From Sinotaia quadrata (lineage: Eukaryota; Mollusca; Gastropoda; Architaenioglossa; Viviparidae): a DNA stretch of 64,000 nt. Position 1 is the first letter of the stretch. Every line of letters begins with the position of its first letter. Below, piece by piece: positions 10,182-22,689 of this stretch. The notes beneath the pieces are model-generated. The model ran no database searches. It worked only from the letters and a program-made list of their open reading frames with translations, and had not been told where the DNA came from. Location: contig CM054177.1 in NCBI GenBank assembly GCA_028829895.1, positions 41,363,564 to 41,427,563 of the forward strand, given 5' to 3'. Position numbers and translations under genes: made by a program.

Positions 10182-11743
10182 GTAACAAAGCCATCAGTTT
10201 ATTGGTTACATTATTACTGTCACTTCCACATGTTTCACTTCTCACGTTGTAAAGCATTGATTAACTACTATTCTCTATGGCTAAACTGGGCACTCCTCGC
10301 TGTATTAGCTCCATCAAGCAGAATAACAATTGTAGCAATTTCTAGTAACTTTCTTGTACCAGAAATTGTTGGATGGCATCAGCATACTTTGCCACCTTAC
10401 ATCAACAGAGTATGTAGTAGATACTTCTCGTGTCTAACACGATTGTAGTGGTTTATAATCAGTAAACCAGGAGATTCTAATAAGACAAGGAAAGGCTGTT
10501 TTTCTCTGTAACATAATCTAAGTTTTCAGTTTATTCATTTTAACTCATTCTTTCATACATTAAAGTCTCTACAGTTCCCTGCAGCAGTATTTATTAATCC
10601 GATACATGCATACACCATAATAAATACAGCATAATATTTTATGAAAAAGTTCACTAGAAACAATGCGATCTTTTAACTTTGTTTTTTCAATCACTACGTC
10701 TGGATGATACAAGTATGTTATGTTAAGTAGTAGTGATGAAATATTTCAGATGAAATTTCCATCGTGTGTCATATTTCTTTTCACTTGTTTTCATTTTTTT
10801 ACACTTTTCTGTTTGTAGTTTTGTACACGCGATGATTTTAGCAATTCTCTTGAACTTGTTGACAACTATTTGCAGGGGAATCATGTTATTGCTTCCAAGA
10901 TCCCTAGTAGTACTTTTATTTCTTTTTGAATGATTGATGTTTGGGGCTTTCATTGCTCTTTCATATTTCGTTCTTATCGCGCACATTTTATTTAGGATTT
11001 TTGGCCACTTCATTGTGCCTTCTGGTGTATTCTTTTCCAGGTCGAGATTGGCATCCGGATAATAATGTCATGTTGATTTCATCTATGACTCTAGCAGAGT
11101 CGACATTTCATAGCCTTTTAAACCTTTATGATTTTTTGCCTTGTGGGATTTTAATGCTTGATCTTGCGCAACAGTGGTGCGTGATTCAGGTTTTAGCCTG
11201 TCTTCCTAAGCCGAATATATGTTGATTGCGTTTTTGATGTTTGTATCGGCTTGTCGCACATATTGTCCATAGAGGGTCTGTTGCACTCCAGCTAATTGCT
11301 GGCTGATTTGTTGTCTTCTTGTGTGTATCTCTGTCCTCTTTGTTACTATTTATTTTTCGTTATCATAATCCATTTTGTGGAATTTAAAGGTAATTAATAT
11401 TGACACTTCCAACGACTTTTGTTGTCTGCTATTTTGTTGCGACATCCTGTCAGGAATCTCGCTCTACAATGGATGTAGGCATTAGGAAACTGTTAAAAGT
11501 ACCTCGAAATCCCCACATCATTTGTAGAGCCAGATTCATGGTGCCTAGGGAACGTAACATTAAAAGTTTACCTAACTAAAGTGTCAGTAAGCAACAGACT
11601 TGCCGCACTGCAACAAGCAGCACTCTATGCAAATGTCAAAAACCTAGGATCTTTCAGATCTTTTTAGGATTCCGAGACCAATGTTGAAAACCAGCTGTCG
11701 ACACACGGAAGTCGTGAGAAAAGAATCAGCAACAAAAGTAATA
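10182..11743. other. Unique DNA, no gene recognised
   Basis: Several short frames (for example 10723-11013 minus, 10941-11225 plus) overlap on opposite strands and look like chance openings. Confidence 0.45.
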
Positions 11744-11838
11744 ACCACCACCACCACCACCACCACCGCCACCACCACCTTCATCGTCGTCGTATTCGGC
11801 ATCATTATCATCATCGTCGTCGTCGTCGTCGTCATCAT

Positions 11839-11883
<45 letters not shown>
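11744..11883. repeat. Compound trinucleotide cluster (CCA, CGT/CAT, AAT)
   Basis: (ACC)n, then CATCGTCGT units, then a (CGT)n block, then (AAT)n of about 45 bases. Trinucleotide periodicity keeps frames open on both strands without implying a gene. Confidence 0.95.
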
Positions 11884-11884
<1 letters not shown>

Positions 11885-11928
11885 TTAACTAGGTGACGTT
11901 GTCGTCACACAATGGATTTAAAGTTTTA

Positions 11929-11948
11929 TATATATATATATATATATT
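11929..11948. repeat. (TA)n microsatellite
   Basis: About ten TA units. Confidence 0.9.
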
Positions 11949-12045
11949 TTGCCAATGTATTCATGATTTTATAGCATGGTTTTACTAACCCTGTTTGTCA
12001 ATACAGTCACATTCCTGTCTCTCTCCTTCTTTTCACCTTTTTATT

Positions 12046-12300
12046 AAATATACAAATTGACCTTTTGATTTCTTTTGCCTCTTAAATGTCCCTTATTACA
12101 TATTTCAATTACTGTCTCTTTGTATCCTTTTACTTTATTTAAATATACAAATTGACCTTTTGATTTCTTTTGCCTCTTAAATGTCCCTTATTACATATTT
12201 CAATTACTGTCTCTTTGTATCCTTTTACTTTATTTAAATATACAAATTGCCCTTGTGTCTCTTAAATATCCGTTTACGTATATTTCAAATTCCTTGCTCT
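12046..12300. repeat. 95-bp tandem duplication plus partial third copy
   Basis: AAATATACAAATTG recurs at 12046, 12141 and 12236, exactly 95 bases apart. The first two copies are nearly identical. The third diverges after about 25 bases. Confidence 0.95.
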
Positions 12301-12439
12301 CTGCTCATGGTTAAACATCCCACCCCTCTCACATTTTATATTTTCATCTTTACACCTCAATCTTCTCCCTTTCTCTCATTTCGTCTCTCTGTCCTCCATT
12401 CTCTCTCTTTTACAAAATTATTTGGACGAAGAATGGCTT

Positions 12440-12835
12440 TACTAAAACTATCTTAAGAAACTCATTTGATGGCTTAAATCTCTGAAAGAGAATCCAGAAA
12501 TGGCTTAATAAAACTGTGTTAAGGAACAGGTTTGTAGACTTAAAGTTCTTGAAGTGAAACCAGAAATGGCATAATAATAATGTGTTATGGAACAGGTTTG
12601 TAGACTTAAATCTCTGGAAGAGAGAAACCATAAATGGCTTAAAAATAACTGCGTTAGGGAACAGGTTTGTAGACTTAAAGCTCTGGAAGGGAAATCAGAC
12701 GTGGCTTAATAAAAGCATGTTAAGGAACAGGTTTGTAGTCTTAAAGTTCTGGAAGAGAAGCCTGAAATGGCTTAATAAAACTGCGTTAAGGGACAGATTT
12801 GTAGACTTAAAGCTCTGGAAGAGAAACAAGAAAGA
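12440..12835. repeat. ~66-bp degenerate minisatellite, about 6 copies
   Basis: GGAACAGGTTTGTAGACTTA recurs about every 66 bases from 12522, preceded by a more diverged copy. The unit is 22 codons, so frames stay open on both strands (12582-12884 plus, 12410-12631 minus). Substitutions are spread over all codon positions, so I do not read it as protein. Confidence 0.9.
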
Positions 12836-13099
12836 GTTATTTGCTTATCGATGTCAAAGAAAAAATTTAAGTATCCCCTCTTAAGCGAGCTGTGAAAATG
12901 AATAGTGCATTTGGAGACAAATGAAAAATTCGTCATTTGAGGTCACTGATGTAAGTTGACACATAAATATGCCTATATTTGCATATCAGTTCGAAGGAAT
13001 TTTATTTTAGTCACAAAGGTAAGTTGACACATAATGTTGTCTATTATTCGTTGAATACAATGGAGAATGTGTGCCATTTTGATCAGTGATATGCGCTGT

Positions 13100-13137
<38 letters not shown>
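13100..13137. repeat. (GA)n microsatellite
   Basis: About 19 GA units with one GACA interruption. Confidence 0.93.
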
Positions 13138-13286
13138 AAAGACATTTTTTAAAGTTGTTTAGTGTTGTATGGTGATACGTGCACACGTGTAAATTTATCA
13201 AGAACACCACCGGAAATACAAACATGATGCATTTATAGTCCACGCACGTATTTCAACAACTGAATTAGTATACTTTGTACAATTCG

Positions 13287-13352
<66 letters not shown>
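13287..13352. repeat. (CA)n microsatellite
   Basis: About 33 uninterrupted CA units. Confidence 0.97.
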
Positions 13353-13354
<2 letters not shown>

Positions 13355-13863
13355 AGAGAAAGGGAAATATTATATGTAATTGTTTTTACAGTGTTTATGC
13401 CAATGCTTGTTCTTGAAGTATTTTTTCTTAGAAAAGTAAACTGTCAGAGGCATTATATTAACCTCTTCAATCCTGCCCATTTTTATGCATTGTTAAAGTC
13501 AAATCATTTCAGTCAGACCGATAGACACACGTGCTATGAAATGTCAAGGGTCATTAAGTAGATTTTTTTTTAATGGTTCTCAAGTCATATGATTTGTAAA
13601 ATGCACAATTTATGTGACATATATTTTGTAAAGAACACAATTACTGAGGCGACACCGACTCTCTTGTATTAATTATCAACACCAAGGTAAAATGGGTCAG
13701 TTGGTCATGGCAATAAAGATGCTGAGCTCGAGTATTATTTGCCGTCCCCCCCTCTCACTCTTTTAATCTTTCTCTTTCTCCCTCCGAACTTTCTTCTATG
13801 TCATATCTTATTTTATTCTGTTCCTTAATTTCACTCTCATTGTTTCATCATCCTTAACTACTT

Positions 13864-13866
<3 letters not shown>
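13353..13866. other. Unique DNA
   Basis: No gene recognised. Becomes pyrimidine-rich from about 13745. Confidence 0.45.
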
Positions 13867-13929
<63 letters not shown>

Positions 13930-13953
13930 TTGTCTTTCTGTCCCCCCCCCCCC
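13867..13953. repeat. (CT)n microsatellite and C12 run
   Basis: About 28 CT units to 13924, then a run of 12 C at 13942-13953. Confidence 0.95.
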
Positions 13954-14056
13954 AATCTCTTTATATTTCATCTTCTCTCCATTTTTTCTATGGACATGTT
14001 TGTGAAAATCTTATTTTCATCATCACTGATTATTTTTCTTAATTTTTTCATTGATA

Positions 14057-14058
<2 letters not shown>

Positions 14059-14103
<45 letters not shown>
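14059..14103. repeat. (CT)n microsatellite
   Basis: About 22 CT units with one TTTC interruption, followed by a short TA run. Confidence 0.95.
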
Positions 14104-14999
14104 TATATATATATAAATTAAATTTTTTTCGCAAACCATAAATACCCTATGTTCTCGTTTCTTCTAACGGAAATTAAAACTCTTTCAAAAAAATGAAACA
14201 AAATAATCATTTATTTGTACCCGATAAATTTATTATAGTTTAAGTGCATGTATCCCCCCCCCCACTCTCTTCCTACACTATTCATCAAGAAATATTAAAA
14301 AATAAAATATTACAACATATGACTATAAAACCAATCAAATCGGAAATTAAAACTAAATCTAATTGAATAAACAGGAGGCAACAAAAGTCGGAGATTAAAA
14401 AAAACAACTAAATCTAATTGACGAAAGACGAGGTAATAAAATTTATCTGATGCGGACTGGCACAACCACATGCAAATCATCCATCACACAAAAGTATCAA
14501 ATTCAAAAGACGGCCGCTGGCAGAAGTATTACATTACAGAGTCCCTTATTCCCTTAAGACCTTCGTGGAGCTGTAACAAAACCCTAACGAGAAATCCCAA
14601 TGGGATTAGAACATAGTGCCTACAATCGTTGTCCCCTGGTCAAGCAAACCTCTTGTTCAGAAAAAGCATCCCCCCAAACCAACTGCCAGAAATCTTTGTG
14701 TCGACATGTGTCCATAAGTTTCTAAAGACCTGTACATTCCATTAGACGAAGGGAAGACATGGCTATTTGTAGGGCATTAATACATTTTCGTTCGTTGCCG
14801 TTGAGAAGAAAACAAGAGTATTGTTGCATACATATTTAAATTTAAAAAATGAAAACAGTCAAGCAAACAAATAGCCATACAAATAACTGTGTCAGTGAAA
14901 ATAAAATACGTATAGTATATACGTAACTAAAGTGTAAATAATAATGGCAAACATTTATTCGTCCACAATGTCATTCCTTCTTTTTATATCACTTCTGCC
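14104..14999. other. Unique AT-rich DNA
   Basis: Includes a C10 run at 14254-14263 and a loose repeat of GGAGATTAAAA and ACTAAATCTAATTGA near 14340-14420. No gene recognised. Confidence 0.45.
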
Positions 15000-15520
15000 C
15001 GTTATCCTAGTTCTCTCCTTTACAACTCTGAATTTCTCCTTCGTATCTCTCTTAGACTTTCTCCTTGATATCTTTCTCAGACTTTCTCCTTGATATCTCT
15101 CTCAGAAAATCTTTTATATCTCTCTCAGACTTTCTCTTTCAAATCTCTCTCAGATTCATTCTCTTCTATCGTTTCATCACTTTCTCTCTTTCCATCAGAT
15201 TATATTCTCTCTCCTTCCCCTTCTCTCTTGTCTACATTTAGTCTTCTCTTATCTCGTTATCTCCAGTCTCTCTCCCTCTTTCTCTCCATGTTTTACCTTT
15301 TTCCATATCTCGTGATTCTTTCTCTCCATGTTTTACTTTTCTCCATACCTCGTGACTTTCTCTCCACGTTTTTTTTTACCTTTCTCCATCTCTCGTGCCT
15401 CTTTCTCTCCATGTTTTACCTTTCTCCATCTCTAGTGACTCTTTCTCTCCCTTATTGTATGTCTCTCTTTCTCTTATTCACTCTATCGTCTCTCTCCACC
15501 TTTTATTGATCTCTTTCTTT
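15000..15520. repeat. Pyrimidine-rich degenerate tandem repeats
   Basis: Two families: ACTTTCTCCTTGATATCTCT-type units of about 30 bases at 15040-15160, and CTTTCTCTCCATGTTTTACC-type units of about 40 bases at 15280-15450. The plus strand is almost all C and T with few purines, so the frame at 15090-15509 is a composition artefact. Confidence 0.75.
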
Positions 15521-16249
15521 CAACTATGATGGGCAAAAACCAAACGTAGGAACAAACACATTTAAAAGGAATTAAATATTTTTCAGCACTTTAATTAATC
15601 TCTCGAACTTTAACGAGCAAACTAAATATAGAAAGAATAATAAATATTGATTTAAAATGGATGTGTAATAGGTATGCCAACGGTAAAGGAATACTTAAAA
15701 AAACAATTCTGTGCAATAGGTAAGCAAAAGGTAAATGAATAATAAATACGTTTTAAAGGACTCTGCAATTGCTATGCAAAGAGTAATGCTATAGGACAGA
15801 GCAAAAATACAAACAAACAAAACAAGAAAACCAGGCAGTTAAATCTTTCTGAACATCTTTTAGACTTAAAGAAAAAATGAAAGAAAGAAATAAGTAATTA
15901 ATAATTTAACAAATGAAAGAGAAACAAATTACAACAACACAAATGTAGAAAGAGGTGCCCTTAACACAACAAGAACGTCAGCACGCCAGACATGTCACTT
16001 CTTAATTTAATTAATGCACGAAAGGTGTTTTTGTTTTCATAATTCAGTTAATACAATGGAGTGGTGGGGCACTCTTTGATGCATTTTTATAGTAACGTTC
16101 GCAATGACATTTAATTCCCATTGAGAGGATGGGTTTGACAGTTTTTTTTTTCTTGATTGCGGACAAAATTCATCTTTCATCGTTCAACAGGGCCGAACGT
16201 GCTTATGATAGCACGTGACTGAGACTGAGACACCGGGGAATCTATGACG
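15521..16249. other. Unique DNA
   Basis: Weak recurrence of GGTATGC/GGTAA-AATAAATA phrases at 15670-15790. No gene recognised. Confidence 0.45.
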
Positions 16250-16380
16250 ATGGTAAATAGAGTTGGTAAATAAACTCTATATATTTGGAAGTCGAGTATA
16301 TACTGGTAAGTAGAGTCTATATATTTGGAAGTAGAGTATATACTGGTAAATAGATTCTGCACACTGGGGAGTAGATTGTT
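16250..16380. repeat. ~41-bp minisatellite, 3 copies
   Basis: TGGTAAATAGA followed by CTATATATTTGGAAGTAGAG recurs at about 41-base spacing. Confidence 0.85.
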
Positions 16381-16439
16381 TATGCTGAGAAGAAGAATCT
16401 ATATAATGGTAAAATCTAAATATGGTGCTACAAATAGAA

Positions 16440-16797
16440 ATAGAGATTTGTACCCTAGATGACGGAGAAGACTGTTACAATGGAAAGTAACGCTGATGTA
16501 CTAATGGAAAGTACTATAGTACAATAGAAAACAATGCTAGTATATTAGATGGCTTGAAAGTTCAGATTATAATGGAAATTGACATGAAAATCCATATTAC
16601 AATGGAAAATAATATGGCACACTAGAAAATAATGCTAATGTACTAGCTGACTTGGAAATCCATTTTACAATGGAAAGTAATGTATTACAATGGAATGTAA
16701 TGCTAATGTAATAGTTGACTTCAAAATCCATATTACAATGGAATGTAAGGCTAATGTACTAGTTGTCTTCAAAATCCATTTTACAATGGAAAGTATT
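16440..16797. repeat. Degenerate repeat of the GCTAATGTACTAG family
   Basis: Phrases TTACAATGGAAAGTAATG, GCTAATGTACTAG and TTGAAAATCCAT alternate in diverged units of about 45-70 bases. They lead into the ordered 33-bp array. Confidence 0.7.
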
Positions 16798-16995
16798 GCT
16801 AATGTACTAGCTAACGTTAACTCCTGTAATGCTAATGTACTAGCTAACATTAATTCCTGTAATGCTAATGTACTAGCTAACGTTAACTCCTGTAATGCTA
16901 ATGTACTAGCTAACGTTAACTCCTGTAATGCTAATGTACTAGCTAACGTTAACTCCTGCAATGCTAATGTACTAGCTAACGTTAACTCTTGTGCT
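16798..16995. repeat. 33-bp minisatellite, 6 copies
   Basis: GCTAATGTACTAGCTAACGT recurs every 33 bases at 16798, 16831, 16864, 16897, 16930 and 16963. At 11 codons the unit keeps both strands open (142 codons plus, 146 minus). Because both strands stay open and the diverged flank shares the motif, I read it as a minisatellite rather than a repeat protein. Confidence 0.96.
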
Positions 16996-17386
16996 ACAAT
17001 AAAAAGCAATGATCTATATTGCTGTTTAATGTCTATGTTACAAAAGCCAATAAGTACTCTAATAGTTAAATGTAACGGTTGCGGTACATTTGAAAGAAAA
17101 GACAATCTTGCAGCTTAAATGAATATACTCCTACAGGTTATATAACAAATAGTGCTATAATGGAAAGTGAAGCTTTATAATATAAATGTAAAGACAGAAA
17201 ATAATGGCAAATTAAGATACTGCAGCACTATGAAACTTAAAGACTATGTTGTAAATGTTATGATACTATAATTTCTTATACAAAATTCAATGTAATAGGT
17301 AAAATAAAGATATTTTAACATTAAAATAAAGCTATGTTGTTGTGAAAGTCGCGATACTACAATTGCTAAAAGTTAGAGTAGCAGAT
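16996..17386. other. Unique AT-rich DNA
   Basis: Phrases such as ATAATGGAAAGT suggest old repeat remnants. No gene recognised. Confidence 0.4.
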
Positions 17387-17472
17387 GAAAATAAAGAATT
17401 GTAACATTAGAATAAAGGTATGTTATTGTGAAAATAAAGAATTGTAACATTAGAATAAAGGTATGTTATTGT
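17387..17472. repeat. 43-bp tandem duplication
   Basis: Two near-perfect copies beginning GAAAATAAAGAATTGTAAC at 17387 and 17430. Confidence 0.95.
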
Positions 17473-17897
17473 GAAAACGAATCTACTGAAATATCAAACT
17501 CTGAAGCTAGAGACATCTTCGAAGTTAAGATGCTGTAATTATTAAAAGAAACTGAAATAATGTAAATGCTTTGTAGTGTCTCGCAGTGGTGACAGTGCTA
17601 TTACGGAAGTTGCGATATTATTATCATTGATGAAGGAAACGACTGTTTTTTGAAGAAAGAAAAATTATTGTAAAACACACTTTACACAGTGTTAGAATAA
17701 ACAAACTATTTTAATAGTCAGATGTAAAGATAATGTGACAGAAACAAGAAAGAAAATACAAAAATGAAATGTAGGGAAAAGTGTATATATCTAAATGATA
17801 ACGCAACAGCTGAATATAAATTAGAAAAGCAAGGTACGTAAAGATACCAAATTAGAGGGACATATTGATTGTGTTAAGGAGACTTACGGAGATAAAT

Positions 17898-18088
17898 AAT
17901 TAGCAGAATGTAATGATTGTGTTATTGAGGTTTGTGGAGATACAGAATTAGCGATATGTAATGATTGTTTTATAAAGGTTTGTGGAGATACAGAATTAGC
18001 GATATGTAATGATTGTTTTATAAAGGTTTGTAGAGATATGGAATGAGCGGAATGTAATGAATGATTTCTAGAGGTTTGTGGAGAGATT
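17898..18088. repeat. 48-bp minisatellite, 4 copies
   Basis: AATTAGCGATATGTAATGAT recurs at 17946 and 17994, with diverged copies at 17898 and 18042. The two middle copies are identical. Confidence 0.93.
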
Positions 18089-18320
18089 GTTCTAGTGGAA
18101 ATAAAAGATATTTTGCAGTGAGATATACTGGCAGTAGCATAATGAAAGCAGACATAATATAGAACATGGTTTCTTAACCGCTAAAGTGTCCACGAAAAAT
18201 AGATTGAAAAATCTATTGCCATAAATATAGTAATTTTAATGCAGGGGTTCCATGGACTTCAAAATTATTCCAAGGGTGCCTACAGTGTAAAATGTTTGAG
18301 AGAGACTAATGAAGATGAAG

Positions 18321-18440
18321 AAAATATGTAAGTAGTGGGAGTTCAGATACATTAATAACAGAATGTCACTTCACTGTAACAATAAAATATGTAAGTAGTG
18401 GGAGTTCAGATACATTAATAACAGAGTTCACTGCAACAAT
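18321..18440. repeat. ~63-bp tandem duplication
   Basis: AAAATATGTAAGTAGTGGGA occurs at 18321 and 18384. The second copy has lost a few bases near its end. Confidence 0.93.
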
Positions 18441-18944
18441 AAAAGTGAAAATGCTGGTATTTTAAATGGTATTTTTTATTTATTTATTTATTTTTTTGCA
18501 GCTTTATTTTAGTGCCGTTCTGGCAAACAATAGAGACACATAACTCCACTGTCTTGGTTGTAATGACATAACACTGACAAGAAAAAGGATATAATCATAA
18601 AAAATGTTTCCTCTAAGGTGCGTGGTTGCGCGGCCCGCACTTTCAGCTCTTTAGAAAATGACGCGCAGCAGTACAAGCTCAAACAACCGCCAGTTGTGAG
18701 GCACACAAAAAAATATTACAGGACACGTTGATCTTATTCATGTTTTTGTCTTTATTTTACCTGATTGAAACTGGGAATTGCGTGCAAGTGTCGGCCACAG
18801 CTCTTTGAAGACACATCGTTATACGTGGATATAAAATGTAGTTTACATAACGGGAAGGAGGGAGGGGGGAGGAGAGGGAGAGCAAAGGTTTATTAAAATG
18901 TATTTTCAAATTTGCTTTAGTGTACAAAGTCATTAGTTATACAT
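18441..18944. other. Unique DNA with a TTTA tract and a G-rich patch
   Basis: TTTATTTA repeats lie at about 18475-18495. A short GTGCG...CGCAC hairpin-forming, GC-rich patch lies at 18617-18642. No gene assigned. Confidence 0.4.
18852..18878 (+). other. Possible G-quadruplex
   Basis: Four runs of three or more G with short loops: GGG, GGG, GGGGGG, GGG. Confidence 0.55.
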
Positions 18945-19078
18945 ACATACAAGACGTTATGCACACACACAATATGTTATGTCTATATACAATATGTTAT
19001 TCACATACACAATGCCTTATGCACATGTACATCACGTTATGCAAACATATAGGTTATGCACGCATACAATACGTCATG
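18945..19078. repeat. ~22-bp degenerate repeat
   Basis: Units resemble ACACAATATGTTATGCACAT, with about six diverged copies. Confidence 0.7.
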
Positions 19079-19085
19079 TAGATAT

Positions 19086-19158
19086 ATAGATAGATAGACA
19101 GACAGACAGATAGATAGATAGATAGATAGAGTGATTGAGAGAGAGAGAGAGAGAGAGA
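19086..19158. repeat. (GATA)n/(GACA)n then (GA)n microsatellite
   Basis: GATA and GACA units to about 19131, then about eleven GA units. Confidence 0.95.
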
Positions 19159-20106
19159 TTTATAAATACATAAATACTTATCATTCAGATCAGTTCATTA
19201 GTTGTTTTTATTTAAATAATTCCTTTACCATCTAGATTGAAATGACTATTTAAGTACACAAGGAACATGTTCAAACCATAATGCATGTTCATTATTGGTT
19301 GCCTCTCTTGTTACTTCTGTTTGTTTTATTTATTTTATTTTATGTTTTAAAACAATATGATTGGACCAAATTTTCGTAACTCTGTAGAACACTCTATTCC
19401 CTAGAAAAGTCATTGTCAAGATTTTTTTAGGTAGCATTGCACACTCATTTGCTGTTACTAAATTATAGCTATGGACACATAAAGTTCGGTCATCATGATT
19501 TAGAATATTTCCATTGCACGGCAGCAGTTTATTGGAGCAGTTAGGGTCAAGTCTGTACCAACGAATAAAAGTTTCCTTTCGCCCTGCCCTTTACAGTTGG
19601 AAAAAATCAAAGAAAATGTTGCACTGCTCTACAAACGGATCCATTTTAGTGTTCGTTTCCGATCGTTAAGAACAACATTTCAATGTTTAATTCACACGTG
19701 TTCAGCAAGGTGCAGCTGTCTTTCACACACGACCTGGCACGAGCGCTTTCGAGAGCCGCCGAGAAATCTTCGCCAATCACTTCAGCGAGAGGCAGCATGA
19801 AAAGATGCCGAGCTAAATGGCACTAGAAGTCTGATGGTTGTACCAGGAAAGCAAATTAAAATAAACACGCGTGTGGGTAGGCCTTCGTCTCTACATGCTG
19901 ATTCTTGAGACACTTGAAACTGGGCAAGACTGGAGACGCAGCTTCATACCCGGTATTCAAGCGCTTACCGCGAAATAAGCATTTAGGAAATAGTTGTAAT
20001 GCTAGATCTCTTTCAAGTACATTTATTTTAAATGGTTAAGTAAATCAGGTATGACCGTGCATACAAGCATAATACAGATGTACATGCACACGTACGTTTA
20101 TACACA
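19159..20106. other. Unique DNA, no gene recognised
   Basis: A somewhat GC-richer part at 19600-19970 is open at 19597-19800 plus, without a recognised domain. Confidence 0.4.
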
Positions 20107-20122
20107 TGCATATATATATGCA
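20107..20122. other. Perfect 16-bp palindrome
   Basis: TGCATATATATATGCA reads the same on both strands. It could extrude as a cruciform or be chance in AT-rich DNA. Confidence 0.8.
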
Positions 20123-20419
20123 AAATGCAACATTCATATATTTTCACCTTGTATACTCACTGTGATATAATAAATGCTACTACACAAGGCTATTAATAGA
20201 TGTACACAAGAAAGGGACTGACGAAAGATAAACATTTTATGCTTCGGATTCGACTCATCGGATAATTCTGCCGTAATTCAAAATATCTACCATTTTAATA
20301 CGATACGTGCATTTAGTAACAGTATCTATTCTTTACTAGAGATTCCGTACTTTACATGAGTATTAGTTTCTCACGTTTAAAATCGAAGAATCGCCCATCT
20401 TTGTACACAGTTCTGCAAA

Positions 20420-20546
20420 GAGGTAGTATTCTATTGGTAGGTATATTTAGATTTATTCATCTGGAGGTAGTATTATATTGATAGGTATGTTTAGATTTAT
20501 TTATCTGAAGGTAGTATTATATTGGTATGTATAGATAGACAGATAA

Positions 20547-20580
<34 letters not shown>
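20420..20580. repeat. ~45-bp minisatellite merging into (GATA)n
   Basis: AGGTAGTATTATATTGATAG recurs about three times. The last copy changes into GATA repeats at about 20529. Confidence 0.9.
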
Positions 20581-21510
20581 TACAATGGAATTTTTACCTG
20601 CTAAAACACAATTCAACAGGCCGTTCTTTAAAAGTTAAGCATTACACTGTTGCTTTTACACGACCAAATTTCACTCGAAATTAACTTTAATTAGTCTACA
20701 ATCCATCATTAATTAGGTAAGATAGTTATGTACTTGCTTGCATTTGTGTACGTTAGTAAATATAATATAATTATGATAAAATTCATTAGGGTTTACTCTC
20801 TTAACAACTCACGAAAATATTTATTTTGCTCAATAGAAATGTGTTGCTTTGGTGACTATGTCGTACATTTTACATGCCCGTAGAGAAAACATGGACTTTT
20901 TTTGTTTTACTGTTCGCTTTTGGAATGCTTTTATTTTTTATTCTGTTGCTTTTAAATCGAGATAATGGGCCCGGGAGACTGGTGCTAGAAAATCTTGAAA
21001 GTGTAAAGTTCTCTTTAGGCAGGGTTACTTAGGTTCTGTTTTCCTGTGATTTTATTTTTGTCTTTAAGGATATTTACAATTCTTTATCAACGAGGATTCT
21101 GCAGCTGTTTTGTGAATGTAACTGTAGTGGATTTGTAGCCCTGAAGACAAACGGAACAAATCAATGAATGGCAATGCGCATTCCAAAATCCTGTGTTTGC
21201 ATTTCAATTGACAGAGTCTGGGACTAGTAGCATGGACAAGTCGCTAAGGCCCTTGGCTAAAAGCGGGCGTCACTCTACATTAGGCAAGAAATTCACATCA
21301 GCATCCCAAGGTCAAGGATTGCTGGACGACACGGTAAAACCTTCGTGCATGTACACACACTCATGAGCACGCACGCACGCACCCCTACATGAATACAAAC
21401 ATTTTAAAAACATTTTGTAGCAAATTATGTTCACCGCCGTTACATTAAGTGGAGGGGGGGGGGAGGAATTGAGATAAATGAAATTTGTATTATGTTTCTG
21501 AGTATGCACG
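20581..21510. other. Unique DNA
   Basis: Contains a run of about ten G at 21454-21463. No gene recognised. Confidence 0.45.
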
Positions 21511-21547
21511 GGTATGTGTGCGAGTGTGTGTGTGTGTGTGTGTGCGA

Positions 21548-21604
<57 letters not shown>

Positions 21605-21613
21605 CGTGCGTGT
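21511..21613. repeat. (GT)n microsatellite
   Basis: GT units with GCGA interruptions at the start and GTGC units at the end. Confidence 0.95.
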
Positions 21614-21910
21614 AATTTTGAAATTTCAAAGTCACTTACTTATGAACAACATTTGCTTGCAGAGACACCACACTGGAGATCTTAACTCCTAACTCAGAAA
21701 CTAAATCTTGTCAATTGTTACAGTTCAAACTTAACAACGGCTACAAATTAAGTCGGTATCGCGAAAAAATAAAATCCCACTCTTTTAGTTTTAAAATAAA
21801 TGAGTAATTATATTTTCTTAAGTCAGGTGACTGAAACTAAAACATTTTTATCGAACGTAACTCAGCTCGTTTTAAATCTACCACTGTCTTAAGTCACCTC
21901 ACGCGACGGT

Positions 21911-21948
21911 TCGTGTGCATGCGTGTGTGTGCGTGCGTGCGTGCGTGC

Positions 21949-22002
<54 letters not shown>

Positions 22003-22007
22003 ATGTG
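21911..22007. repeat. (GTGC)n(GT)n microsatellite
   Basis: About six GTGC units followed by about 22 GT units. Z-DNA-prone. Confidence 0.95.
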
Positions 22008-22248
22008 ATGACAGCTGCATGCCTTGTCGCAAATTAGGGTCGCTAACTTGCCATCTTAATTGACATGAATGTTAGATCAGTTTCAGTGCTATGTTTTTCC
22101 CTCTTAAAAAATTCGTGCCCAGTTGATGCAGACTCTTTAGGCTGCCCTATGGCATGAACAAGACAATGGAACTGTTCACGCTACAGCTAGGGTAAGTAAG
22201 TACACTGACCCAAGAGAACATCGTTGTCCGTTCGGTTTGTTGACTCTG

Positions 22249-22455
22249 TAGGACACTCTGTTGTCTCTGTATATCATCTCTGTATGTCATCTCTGTATAT
22301 CATCTCTGTTGTGTCTGTATGTCATTTTTATTTTTGCTGTCTCTGAATGTCGTATCTGTTTGCTGTCTCTGTAAGTTATCTCTGTTCTCTGTATGTCATC
22401 TCTGTTTGCTGTCTCTGTGTCATATATGTTCACTGTATGTCATCTCTGTTTGCGA
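22249..22455. repeat. ~13-bp degenerate repeat
   Basis: CTCTGTATGTCAT and CTCTGTTTGCTGT phrases alternate about 14 times. The hydrophobic frame at 22319-22534 is a by-product. Confidence 0.85.
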
Positions 22456-22689
22456 GGAAAGATTTTTCACATCACTAACGCTGATTGTACCTCACCTACT
22501 ACGATATCAAATTGTGTATTGCATTGCCAAATAAAAAAACCCATGCAGAATAAGAAGTAATAACAACATATATCAATTATCTAGGTGAGAGTTCTTTGTA
22601 TTACTATCATTTACCTCCACTTCACTATTCTTCATCTCACTCACCACTACTGACTTCTCCCTCGGAGTCTTTGTCCTACATTTCACAAG

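Noticed and set aside
16665..17118. Long frames on both strands (142 and 146 codons) with 11-residue repeats
   Set aside because: The 33-bp unit is a multiple of three, so both strands are open automatically; diverged flanking units break the pattern.
18170..18290. Phrases resembling hAT ends (GGTTTCTTAACC, GGGGTTCC)
   Set aside because: No paired inverted terminus or target duplication found.
18509..18706. Minus-strand frame with KVRAAQPRTLEE, reminiscent of repeat-derived sequence
   Set aside because: The resemblance is only a short GC-rich hairpin; no element borders or protein domain can be supported.
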